From contig CDMY01000495.1 in assembly GCA_001179505.1 (NCBI GenBank), forward strand, positions 40,268-65,256: a stretch of DNA of 24,989 nt, in the 5' to 3' direction. This document shows, piece by piece, positions 1 through 8,975 of this stretch. Source of the stretch: Vitrella brassicaformis (Eukaryota; Sar; Vitrellaceae). The stretch's first letter is position 1, and every line of letters starts with the position of its first letter. The notes beneath the pieces were generated by a model, which had not been told where the DNA came from, did no database searches, and saw only the letters and a program-made list of their open reading frames with translations. The translations under genes were made by a program, and so were the position numbers.

Positions 1-23
1 CCCCCCCCCCTGGCATGTCTTAC

Positions 24-248
24 CTCGATTGTGTTCCCATTCTTGTCGATGGTGGGAGTGTCGACGTCCAGTGCCCCGATGTTGGGCTCCTCGTGGTCCT
101 GTCGCGCCGGGTCAAAGTGGGGGTGCCGGCCGTGTATCGCCTTGTGCAGCAAGGGCTCGGTCTCGGCATCACGCCCACCCACTCGCACCACCATAAACGG
201 CCCGCTCAACAGCAACAGAAGGGGGAGCACACCCGGCCGCATCGCCAT
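24..248 (-). CDS. First exon of a secreted or membrane protein (partial)
   Basis: One exon of 75 codons starts at ATG 248-246 and ends at a GTAAGA donor (GT at 23-22) in phase 0; bases 1-23 are the start of the intron. The N-terminus has the form of a signal peptide: Met-Ala-Met-Arg, then a run of Leu, a Gly-Pro break and Phe-Met-Val-Val. It is followed by a hydrophilic, His- and Asp-rich segment ending in Asp-Lys-Asn-Gly-Asn, which resembles a calcium-loop fragment but is too short to call. The rest of the gene lies outside the window, so no function can be given. It is divergent from the zf-PARP gene, 358 bp away. The start and donor are convincing; the identity is unknown. Confidence 0.6.
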
Positions 249-606
249 TATCTCCGCCACTCACTTTTCACTCAAGCAATCACAGCACTGGGGATGGGAT
301 CAGACGGCAGGGGCGGGCAGCAGCGGCAGGGCCGATAGAAAATTCCTTCCACAAGGATACGATGACGAAGGGCAGGCAGCCACAGAACAAGGCAAGCACA
401 CAGCCAGACGCACAGAATACAAATGCCAAGGGGGGAGGGAGGGACTCTGCCCGCTGCAACAATCTGGCGTGTACACACCTGTGTGGCCTTGTTCTATCGC
501 GTCAACGGTCAACGGCGGCTTTATTTAGCTCGCAAGTCGGCGGCGGGTCTCGGAGACTGCTCACGGCGGCGTCTGGAGTGGCATTCACGTTGATTGAGTG
601 GTCGCC
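249..606. promoter_or_regulatory. Head-to-head intergenic region, putative bidirectional promoter
   Basis: These 358 bp separate the start codons of the secreted-protein gene (-) and the zf-PARP gene (+). No ORF here looks coding. Bases 527-534 read AGCTCGCA, a motif that recurs in the other head-to-head gaps, and a TTTATTTA stretch sits just upstream of it. Promoter function is inferred from position only. Confidence 0.45.
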
Positions 607-1967
607 ATGGTCAATTTCACCTTCAGTAGGTGTGATGGGTAGCGACGAGGGTGTATCCGGTCACCCCATCCCTGTCTGCCTGTGACCTGTCTGTCGTATG
701 TGACGACATATCAGGTGTTGGTCCGTCGCCCAACGCCCGTGCGGGGTGTCGTGGGTGCAAGCAGAAGATCGCAAAGGGCGTGCTGCGGTTCATGGCCAAG
801 CAGGAGATCGACGAGGACAAGATGGCTGACATAGAGATGATGGACCCCCGCCAGAAGTACGCCATCATCGGACCCAAGTACTACTGCCTCAAAGCCGACT
901 GCATGCGCGAGTGGCGCAAGAGCGAGAAGTGGTGGAAGTCCAACCTCAGCGACACCAGCCCCCTCCTCGGCGTGGAGGACCTCGACGCCGACCAGGTGGC
1001 CCAGGTCAAGAAGGTGCTGCGGGTGCTGTGTGGGGAGGAGGACGAGGGCGATGAGGATGACAGTGACGAGGATGACAGTGAGGAGGATGACGACTCGGAG
1101 GAAGACGACAGACCCAAGAAGAAGTGAGCATCGTCCTTGTGTGGTGGTGGCAGACAGAGGGAGAGGGAGGGGGAGGGCGGTGTGATGGTTGGTTGGTTGG
1201 GTGGTTGGGTGGTTGGGTGGTTGGGTGGTTGGGTGGTTGGGTGGTTGGGTGGTGGTGTATGCGTGTGTCTGTGCGTGTGGTGTGGTTTGGTGTGGTTTGG
1301 TGTGTGTGCGTCATACTTACTGCAGGAAGGCCGCCAAGAGCAAGGCCAAGAGCAAGGCCAAGGCCAAAGCCAAAGCCAAGCGCAAGGCGGACGACGACAG
1401 CGACGAGGACAGTGATGGTCAGTCACACGCGCACACGGCTCTCCATCCATCCATCCATGTATGTGCGTGTTGTGTGGGTGCGTGTGGGCACTGCAGACGA
1501 TGAGGACTACGGGGGCGGCAAGAAGCGCAAGGCGAAGGCCAAGGCGAAGCAGAAGAAGAAGAAGAAGGCCAAGCAGACGGCCGGCGTGTTCCACTTCAAC
1601 TCCAGCGTCGTCTCCCAGGCCGACGGGGACAAGATCAACCAACTCTACGAGGACCTCATGGTCCTTACCATAGGACAACTCAAGGTGAGTGAGTCGGTCT
1701 GGGTGGGCCTGTCGCCTCCCCACTCCCACTCCCCCACAAACACGCGACACATACACTGTGTGTGTGTGTGTGTGTGTTGTGTAGCCCGAGCTCAAGAAGA
1801 ACCAGCAGAAGATCTCTGGCAACAAGAACGAGCTGGTCCAGCGCGTGGCGCAGGGCCGTGTGCTGGGCAGGACCCCCAAGTGCGCCGTGTGCGGCGCCGG
1901 CAACCTCGACTTCGACCCCATGACAGGCAACTACAGATGCAAGGGCTTCTACGTAACCAGCCACACA

Positions 1968-2006
<39 letters not shown>

Positions 2007-2158
2007 GATTCTTCTCTGTGTTGTGTGTTGTGTGTCAGGATGAGGACCACTACCAGCACTGCGGGTTCAAGGGTGTGGTGAAGCGGCTCAAGTGGGTGCT
2101 GCCTGGCGACGACTCGGACGACGACTCGGACGACGATGGCGACAAGGACTCCGACTGA
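607..2158 (+). CDS. zf-PARP and PADR1 domain nuclear protein without PARP catalytic domain
   Basis: Six exons: 607-625, 715-1123, 1326-1417, 1497-1684, 1785-1952, 2039-2158, giving 331 aa in closed phase. Residues 9-69 form a PARP-type zinc finger (C18, C21, then C64/C69, with Gly-Val-Leu-Arg after the first Cys pair). An acidic tract (about 118-140, Glu/Asp/Ser) and Lys/Ala-rich basic repeats (about 143-190) follow. Residues about 195-310 match PADR1, including the Gln-Leu-Lys-Pro-Glu-Leu-Lys helix and the zinc ribbon C269, C272, C288, C300. The C-terminus is Asp/Ser-rich. In PARP1 these modules sense DNA breaks and relay activation; here no WGR or ADP-ribosyltransferase domain follows before the stop. 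A DNA- or chromatin-binding role in the nucleus is inferred. The usual Cys-Cys-His-Cys ligand set of the finger is altered: no His precedes the last Cys. The first exon codes only six residues plus one base, so the start is the least certain part. Confidence 0.85.
1187..1256 (+). repeat. (GGTTGGGT)n tandem repeat inside intron 2 of the zf-PARP gene
   Basis: About eight GGTTGGGT-type units follow a GGGAGGG-rich purine stretch within the intron 1124-1325. The G-runs lie on the sense strand, so the pre-mRNA could form a G-quadruplex. Confidence 0.9.
1757..1776 (+). repeat. (TG)n next to the 3' splice site of zf-PARP intron 4
   Basis: A TG dinucleotide tract ends about 8 nt before the TAG acceptor at 1782-1784. 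Confidence 0.9.
1962..2007 (+). repeat. Compound (CA)n(GA)n microsatellite in zf-PARP intron 5
   Basis: CA units at 1962-1985 run into GA units at 1986-2007, inside the intron 1953-2038. A TG-rich stretch before the acceptor follows. Confidence 0.9.
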
Positions 2159-2719
2159 CTGACTCTGTCACACCCACACGCCACACACGCCACACACGCC
2201 ACACCCGCACCGCATGCTCGTATATCTTTAGCATACGCCTCACATGACATGTCACATACGAAGGGAGAGAGGGAGCGGGGCAGCGGGGCGGGAGATGGGG
2301 TCGATACGTATCTGCGGTGGATGCGTGGTGGTTGTGTTGTTCGCCTCCCTCACGTTTTGCCTTCTGTCTCTGTGCAGATCACTGCCTGCCTGCCTGCCTG
2401 CCTGTACATCGCGACTGCAAATCGCCTGTGTGGGGGCGGACCGACTCCCCCACGCCCAGTCGGTCACTGTAAAGTTTCTCACTCGCTGCCTCTCTCTCTC
2501 TCTCCTTTCCCCCCTCCCTTGCCCACCCACATAGCCGCCCCCGCCCGCCCTTTGCTGACGAGCTGGTTTGACTGATGTGGGTGGCGAGGGAATGCATCCT
2601 GACACAACACACACCATGCAAGAGAGACCAGGGGCAATTTAGCCGCAGTGTGCCCACACATCCCATCCACCATCCATCCATCCGGTATGATACCACCTGT
2701 ATGGCTGCATGCGTGGCGT

Positions 2720-2752
2720 GGTGTGTGTGTTTGTGTGTGTGTGTGTGTGTGC
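2720..2752 (+). repeat. (TG)n microsatellite
   Basis: Near-perfect TG dinucleotide run in the convergent spacer. Confidence 0.9.
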
Positions 2753-2939
2753 AGTCTACCTCTTCTCGCTCTCTGCCGGCCGGCCTGGCTGCGTGAGTGC
2801 ATGTCATGTGTGTCGTGTCAGTTCAGTGACTTCCTGGATGGTCGGATGGGGGGATGGATGTGCTGTTTATACAGACAGACAACAATGACTTGACAACATT
2901 GCTGACGGGGGATGGATGGATGGACGGATTGACTGACTC

Positions 2940-3085
2940 GGTTGGCTGGCGTGCCGACGGGCCGGCCGGCCAGCCGTTGGTGCGTGCGCCACACCACATG
3001 AGTGTCACATGACCCAATCGCCCATGTGACACGAATGCTGCGTGAGGTGCACCAACGGAGGACGGTCGGCACACCAACCAGCCCG
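2940..3085. repeat. Large imperfect inverted repeat (fold-back)
   Basis: The innermost arms are a perfect 10-bp match, GTGTCACATG at 3002-3011 and its complement at 3023-3032, with an 11-nt loop. Further out, CCGTTGGTGC at 2974-2983 pairs with 3049-3058, and GTGCCGAC near 2951-2958 pairs with 3066-3073. The flanks, TTGGCTGG against CCAACCAGCC, still pair partly. It may be a MITE-like element or a structured transcript end. No target-site duplication was identified. Confidence 0.6.
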
Positions 3086-3395
3086 TGTGGCCCTATTCGA
3101 CATTGACTGGTGGGGTGGACTGTCATGTAAATGACACTACTTCTTACGTGTGCGTGGTCGGTGAAGGTAAAGGTAGGACATTCCGTCATGTCATGGGGCG
3201 TGCCGTCGCCACTGACTGATGGGGGAGGAATATATGGCGAGGATTGCAAGAGCTCTTTTTGGTCATTCATTCATTGGGTAGCTATGCTGCGCGACTGACT
3301 GATTACCAGGTGCGGTGCATGTGTGTGTGCGTGTGTGCAGCTCTGTGTGTGTGCGTACTCGCTGTTTTTACTTCTGGCTTGTTCCACTAACTCCT

Positions 3396-3430
3396 CCATG
3401 CCATGCCATGCCTTGCTATGCCATGCCATG
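3396..3430. repeat. (CCATG)n pentanucleotide repeat
   Basis: Several CCATG units, one degenerate. The same unit recurs at 19385-19411 in an intron of the GNAT gene. Confidence 0.7.
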
Positions 3431-3884
3431 GTGACTGACCCGGTGCGGTGCATCATATCGATGCCCACCCACATGCTCTCTCTGTGATTGCAATTTATAG
3501 AAACAAACAAGACACACACATGAATGACGGCAAAAGTCACTGACCGACGGACGGCCCACGTCTCTGTTTGCACACACACCCCCCCACGCCACGTCAGCTC
3601 AGCTCAGCCCCCATCAGCTCAACGGAAAAACAGCACCGAGCCAGGCCGACAGGTCGGCAGGCAGGCAGGTCTGAGAAGGAAAAACTGAATATATATGAGT
3701 ACACAATAACAATAACCAACGCGGCCTTCCTTCTCCTCCCCTCGTCTGAGCGTGTACAAGAGCCAAGGCGTGTCCTGTCAGACACAGAAAAATGACACAC
3801 AAACGGACCGGACGTGTACAGTGCGCCCATTGCAAACATACGTGCGATGTCATGGATGGATAATGCTCCGATTCACGAGAGCCC

Positions 3885-4011
3885 AAACCATCTGTGTCCA
3901 TGGCATCCTGTCCTAGATGTGGTGGTGTAATGGGGGCCCTGCCCTTGTGAAGGGGCTGGGCTCCCATAACACCACACCACCCAGCTCAGCATGGCAGGGA
4001 ACAGATGGGTT
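3885..4011. repeat. Long imperfect hairpin with arms of about 60 nt
   Basis: The left arm starts ACCATCTGT and the right arm ends with its near complement, ACAGATGGGT. Nearer the loop, GTGGTGT-ATGGG-GCCC-GCCC on the left (about 3922-3944) pairs with about 3953-3976 at 3 mismatches in 23 positions. The loop is about 8 nt (TTGTGAAG). It could be a fold-back transposon remnant or a hairpin precursor RNA. No evidence of expression is available from sequence. Confidence 0.55.
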
Positions 4012-4210
4012 CTTTGTATCGAGGGCTGGTCCATTCCGTGTGCAAACAAACAAACAACCATCCCTGTACAGCCAGCTAAGCTATACACACACACGACAAT
4101 ATATGTGTGGTCTGTCTGTCCCATGTAGGTAGGTAGGTAGGTATGTCTGTATGTCACGCAGGTCATTCATAATATTATGTCACGCATCCATCCCTCCCTT
4201 CCTCCACCCC

Positions 4211-5700
4211 TCACATGACAGCGCATTGCTGCTGCACTGGGCGGCTGCATCGGTGGCCGTTGAGGCCCCAGTGGCGCCCGCACCGATAGCAGAACGCCGT
4301 GCGGCAGTTGCTGCACACCTGAACGCACACCCAAGCACCCCAGAAAGACAGGTGCCTTCCCTGTGTCACATATTTGCCGGCTGACCATTCTGTCGCAGCC
4401 AAAGGACCGCACAATGCGCAGCGAGCAGGTCGGACACGTCGCCGCACCAACGTCCCTGCCCACCTGCACACAAACCACACACACACACACACACCAATCA
4501 AACGAACCATCACGACACACACAGCAAAGCATTCGCCCCCACTGACTGACTCACCCGGTAGTAGTCCAATCTCGCTCTCTCAGCCTCAACAGCCCGGTAG
4601 GTCGACCGGTACGCCACACACGTCCGCCCGTCGTGTGTGGCCGAGCCAGCCCCGTCGGCCTCCCACTGCAGCCCACAGAGGATGCAGAAAGTCTGGCGGC
4701 AGGCATTGCACGTCACCCGCCGGGCGTCGGTGTGGCCGTCGCAGCCACGGGGAGGCCGCCAGAAGATGCGCCGGATGTTGATGAGAGAGGAGGGCTCGGC
4801 TCGCTGCTTTTGGTCGAGGGCGGCTCGGTCGGCGAGGAAGGTGTGGTTGCAGCCTGGCGATGGGCAGTGGATGGGCTCTTCGTCAAACTCGGTGCGGGAA
4901 TGCCTCAGACCCATCGTTAGTGACCTGTGGGTGGACAGGATGGGGTGGACACAGCGGTGAAAGGGATGAGTGAGTGTTGCTTGTTGGTTTCATGTGTGTG
5001 GTGTGTGCGCTGACTGACCACTGTAGGTATCTGCGCCATAGGTCTGGTCGCCAGTAGCACGCGTCTCTGATGATGGCCTGGGGCAGCTCATCCCGGCAGT
5101 AGAGGCACTGCAGCTCCCTCTTGCTCTCATCGAAACACGATGCCATCTGACGCCTGCACACACACATCCCACTCGCTCCTTTCCTGCGTGCCTGCCTGCC
5201 TGCCTGGCTGCCTATCTGTCTGTTTTGTGTTAGGTACCTAACCGACCTGATGCATTTGAGGCATGCTGATGCTCCGCAGGGCAGGCGCACGATGAAGGTC
5301 TTCCGCCTCACGTACATGCAGATGACGCATTCGGTCACCAGATCTGGCGACGCACGACACACCAGCGTGCAGATGCCCTCGTTCACATCCCCCGTCGGCA
5401 GCAGCGTCGTGCGCACCGCATGGAACGCCTCTGAAACGAAACACGCACACAGACAGACAGACAGACACCACAGAGCATCTGATGCTGTTAACTGCTGTGA
5501 TGTTGCGGGCTGGCCGTGTGAGTGTTGTGTGTCCGCTCACGTGTGAGCCTCCTCATGGTGGCTCGGCGGTTGTGCCAGACGTGTGGTATGTGTGCAGCAA
5601 GGACGGTGTAGAGAAGTGGCACGACACAGGCAATTGAAACGGAAAAGAGAAGTATCGCCAAACCAACTGCAGGGTCTCCGTCGTTGCTCTTGACGCTCAT
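4211..5700 (-). CDS. Membrane-anchored RBR (RING1-IBR-RING2) E3 ubiquitin ligase
   Basis: Six exons on the minus strand: 5700-5541, 5430-5247, 5153-5019, 4924-4555, 4463-4386, 4318-4211, giving 344 aa with all phases closed. Residues about 11-38 form one membrane-spanning helix. RING1 is C88, C91, C105, C110, C113, C131, C134. The IBR is C180, C185, C232, C235, C240, C243, H257, C262. RING2 is C293, C296, C306, C311, C314, C319, C322. C306 sits at the catalytic Cys position, so the protein should take ubiquitin from an E2 as a thioester before passing it on. Odd points: the RING1 His ligand after C105-Gly is Ala107, and the His two residues after the catalytic Cys is Arg308. The Met start at 5700 is the first in frame after a TGA at about 5763; an unseen upstream exon is possible. 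The gene is divergent from the coiled-coil gene. The substrate is unknown. Confidence 0.85.
4476..4494 (-). repeat. (TG)n (CA on + strand) before an RBR 3' splice site
   Basis: On the coding (-) strand this TG tract lies just upstream of the acceptor at 4465-4464 in the intron 4554-4464. Confidence 0.85.
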
Positions 5701-5887
5701 CAGCTCAGTGAGGGATGCCGCTTTGGTCCACAGCCCGGCGGCGTGATTCACAGCCTCCGTCCTTCAGCATCCTTCAGCCGATGATCGTCACGGAGGTCGA
5801 ACTCACCGAAACGCGTAATGCGGAAGGAAGAGGGAGGGCAAGTTCTCCGTCCGTTTTGTCTAAGCTCGCACTTCGCGGAGAGCCCCG
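5701..5887. promoter_or_regulatory. Head-to-head gap of 187 bp, putative bidirectional promoter
   Basis: Separates the RBR ligase start (-) from the coiled-coil gene start (+). It contains AGCTCGCA at 5863-5870, shared with other divergent gaps here. Function is inferred from position. Confidence 0.45.
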
Positions 5888-8457
5888 ATGAGTGAGGATT
5901 TCAGCGCGAGGAGCGACCTGCCAGCGCTTCCGAGTCACTTGGCTGTTCTCCTGAGAGATTCCATTCAGCAATTGCTCAAGCAAGGCGAGAGCCTTATAGG
6001 CGAGTGGGAGAGGTGGCGGGAGCTCGTTGAGCATGGGGGCGGTCATGACGAGAGATATCGCAGCATGGAGGGCTTCGTCAAGACCGAAAAGGTGAGGTGA
6101 GAGAGAAAGCGCCGCTTATTCTTCCGTTGACGCCATTGATTTCACACTGGTTGGCGGGGCCATGGGTGGCATGGTTTCTCTGTCGTGCTTGCAGCTTCTG
6201 GACCACATTCATCACCGGCTCCTGCGGCTCCAATCGCAGTACCGGGACGTCCCATCAGATGCCCCAGGGCCTCCCCCCTCCCCCCGCTCATTCGACACTG
6301 CCATTCGGCAACTCGTCAATCGCATGGACAGGCTAGCAGCCAGCAGACGGCGTTGGGATCAACACACACAGACGCTTTACGAAACATGCCGCCCAACAGC
6401 GTCACCGGGCATTGCCATGCCGTCCCTGCTCCTCCACTTGCCATCCGGGACGGAAGGAAACGAGCTGGCCGCCTCTGAAGCGGCTGGTTCTTCTGTTGTG
6501 CCGGTGCGCAGGGTGCCGTCTGGTCAGATAGAGGGGGTGCTGGACGAGCTGAGGGCCACCATCCGGACGAGAGGCCAGGAGCTGGAGCGCATCAGGGCCG
6601 CCAGCCAGTCCAGGCCAAGACAGCCGTTCGCAGAGGTGCCGAAGGGGGTTGCCGCCCGGGCCGCGGCACCACGACCACGACAACCGGACGAGGGCAACGT
6701 CTTCCGCTTTGAGGGCAACTATCAGGGTTCGGAGGAGGACCTTCACTTACCGGCAAGAATGCAGATGCAGAGGGCCCCGTCTCCTCGCATCGCCGCTCCT
6801 GGGCCAAAAAAAGGAGGGAGACAAGAGCCCGTGTCTCCCACGAGAAGCCCACGGCAGAGGGCAGCAGGGGAGGAGACCAAAGCGCCTGTCGGCAAGAGGA
6901 TATCAGGTCGCCGCAGGAGCACCATCAGCCCAGTGGTGGCCCGCATGAGGCTTGCAGAACAAAGGGAGGCGGAAGGGCGGCCTCTGTCACGTCAACAGGG
7001 GGCCAGGCGCCTGTCAGCAGATGCACCCAGGGGATCGGCTACCCCAAGGCCTGCAGCAGAGCTCATTCCTGAATCGGCTCGTCCGGAAGGAGGCCCCCCG
7101 ACGTTCAGGGACCAGCTGCGGTATCGGCGCATTCTGTCGCCTGAGCTGAACCTCACCCCTGGCCGAGAGTCGGCAGGTACTGGTGCTCCGGCCAGGGCTG
7201 CAGCTGCAGCTGGAGAGCCGCCAGAGGGGAGGAAGAAGACAGAGGCGCCGAAACAAAGGGATGAGAGAAGGGAGGCCGCCATATGTGCCAGCAAGGGAGT
7301 GCAGGCTGACCTGAAAGGGGAGAGGGAGCGGTCGCTGCGAGACATGGCTGCCGGCAACGGGAGGGTAAGAGCGGACAACGGCCACCGGCCCATTGAGGGC
7401 GGCGCTGATGGTGAAAGCGAGCAGGAGAAGCAGGCCAAGCTCAATGAGGACCTCACCATGTCCGTATGCTGACAAAGCACACACACATCGACTCGTTCGA
7501 CCCATCAGTCAGGTGTGTCACTGTTTGTGCGCTGCCAGTATCCGTAACGATGTCACGGAGATCCAGCAGACCACAAGAGACGTGTTGGCCGTCATGAGCG
7601 GCCGAGAGGGGACAGGGGCGAGACACCGTCGGCCTGATGGTGAGGTTGCGAGAGGCCCGCCGTCTGAGACCAATGGGTGGGAGAGCAGCATGCGGGAGCT
7701 GAGGGAGGCCAATCGGAGGATCAAGGACAGAGTCGCTGACATGCTCCAGATGAAGGCAAACACACACACACACACACACAGGGCACACGTGCATGTATGT
7801 CTCGAATCCGTGGGTGTGCTTCTGTGTGATTGTCTGTATCATGTCTCTCAGGAGGACATTCTCGTGTCCTCAGCCCCCTCCATTGACCGCTCCGTCAGCC
7901 AGGAGATCCGCAGGGCGCCCTCCCCACCGCCAGTGATCATCACAGGCCCCCACATCCGCCTCCCCCGCCAGCCTCTCCCCTTCCAACGGGCCCCCTCACC
8001 TTTGGTCCTCTCCGCCACCCGTCCCCGACCCCCCAGCCCACCAAGCCCCCTCCGAGTGCGCCCCCCACGGCATTACTACCCACCTCTCGGGCCGCAGCTG
8101 AGCCCACCGACCACTTATCGGGCGGTTGTGACCCCTAGAGCACCATTTTGGGCGGCGAGGGTGCGAAGTGTCTCGGAGGAGGAAGTTCATCACATTCCGG
8201 AAAGGAGGCCGGTCAGCCCCTGCTGCGCGAGGCCGAGCCCGTGCCGTGCGCCAGAGGGAGAGGAGCCTGCATTGGCTGGTGACGGTGTTGGTTCTGGCGT
8301 GGTGCGGGCACTTCATCGCAGCCCTGGTATGCGCCAGCTGCCTGTGCATGACCGTTTGCTGCTGCTGGGTGGAGAGGGTAGTGAGAGGGTTGTGGAGGTG
8401 GGGCCGGCCAGCCGAGTGCAGGTCATCCCTGTGAGGCAATCGGTGGTGATGTTCTGA
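5888..8457 (+). CDS. Arg/Pro-rich coiled-coil protein of unknown function
   Basis: Proposed exons: 5888-6091, 6195-7463, 7513-7755, 7852-8457, giving 773 aa. I recognise no domain. The first ~130 residues are amphipathic helix (Leu-Leu-Arg-Asp, Gln-Gln-Leu-Leu, then Leu-Leu-Asp-His-Ile-His-His-Arg-Leu) and probably coiled coil. Residues about 160-490 are Arg/Glu/Pro/Ala-rich with scattered Ser-Pro and Arg-Arg-Ser phosphosite-like motifs. The exon at 7513 adds another helical stretch (Met-Arg-Glu-Leu-Arg-Glu-Ala-Asn). The C-terminal ~200 residues are Pro-rich and low in complexity. Exon 2 to 3 is the weakest join: donor GTATGC at 7464 and acceptor CAG at 7510-7512 keep phase 0 with a 49-nt intron, but GTAAGA at 7366 is a stronger donor. 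The last intron (7756-7851) begins with GC. A scaffold or cytoskeletal role would be a guess. Confidence 0.65.
7761..7780 (+). repeat. (CA)n in the last intron of the coiled-coil gene
   Basis: CA tract close to the proposed GC donor at 7756-7757. Confidence 0.9.
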
Positions 8458-8975
8458 TGCCTACCTACAGATCAGCTCGATGTGTGTCCTGTACATGTGG
8501 AGAGGAAGAGAGACCGGCGGACTGACTGCATGATATGTTCCATCTCACATTTGGGCGTTCGTCACTGAGGCATTCTCGTTTGCTTCTGCCGCTGTTTTTC
8601 TTTCATCCTGTGCCTGTGTATGTGTGTGTGTGTATGTGTATGTGTGTGTGTGTGTATTCGTTTGCTCGTTCCTTGCTTACTGCGTGTGCACGACATGACA
8701 TGACATTACACCATATATGTAGATATCTAGGACCTTTGTTCGCTTCCATGGCCCGAGACGGACGCGCGACTGCATGCCATGCCGGCGAAAATCCCCACCG
8801 GCCGGGGCACGGCATGATTGAATGAATCGTATCAGGTCACGTGTCTGGACATGATATGCGTAGACCATCTTTCACAACACAAACGTCGCCCATTTACGCA
8901 CACACACGTGTCTCTCATCAAGGCAGACCCCCCCCCCCCACACACACACACCACGCAAATGAATCGATCACGCAT
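8458..8975. other. Convergent spacer of 518 bp between the coiled-coil gene and POLI
   Basis: No gene is seen. It holds 3' UTRs, a TG/TATG repeat at 8616-8656, GACAT repeats near 8690-8705, a small GC-rich pairing between about 8772-8785 and 8801-8816, and a C homopolymer run near 8929-8939 next to CA repeats. Confidence 0.6.
8616..8656 (+). repeat. (TG)n / TATG microsatellite
   Basis: TG dinucleotides interrupted by TATG units in the convergent spacer. Confidence 0.85.

Larger units (their letters stand above)
2159..4210. other. Convergent intergenic spacer, 2.05 kb, no gene recognised
   Basis: This lies between the stop codons of the zf-PARP gene (+) and the RBR ligase gene (-). I see no exon with splice sites or family resemblance. 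It holds 3' UTRs, (TG)n at 2720-2752, GGAT/CCAT and GACT tetranucleotide runs, CCATG repeats near 3396-3430, an AT-rich patch near 3685-3715 and two large fold-backs at 2940-3085 and 3885-4011. The many short frames here are repeat translations. Confidence 0.6.

Noticed and set aside
881-1930. Long minus-strand frame opposite the zf-PARP gene
   Set aside because: It reads through exons and introns of the plus-strand gene and consists of His/Thr/Pro repeat translation and acidic-tract complement; the plus-strand model is supported by domains and splice phases.
1124-2158. Uninterrupted plus-strand frame of 344 codons covering the second half of the zf-PARP gene
   Set aside because: Part of it is intron read without stops (TG and CA repeats); domain continuity requires the splices at 1685-1784 and 1953-2038.
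2159-4210. Many short frames in the convergent spacer taken as possible small genes
   Set aside because: They translate TG, CA, GGAT and GACT repeats; none has a plausible start, splice pattern or family match.
6402-6746. Minus-strand frames opposite the coiled-coil gene
   Set aside because: They are shadows of the GC-rich plus-strand exon 6195-7463, with no domains of their own.
7497-7545. CAG at 7538-7540 as acceptor for exon 3 of the coiled-coil gene
   Set aside because: It would need a phase-2 donor and none exists near the end of the preceding exon; phase 0 from the donor at 7464 meets a stop.
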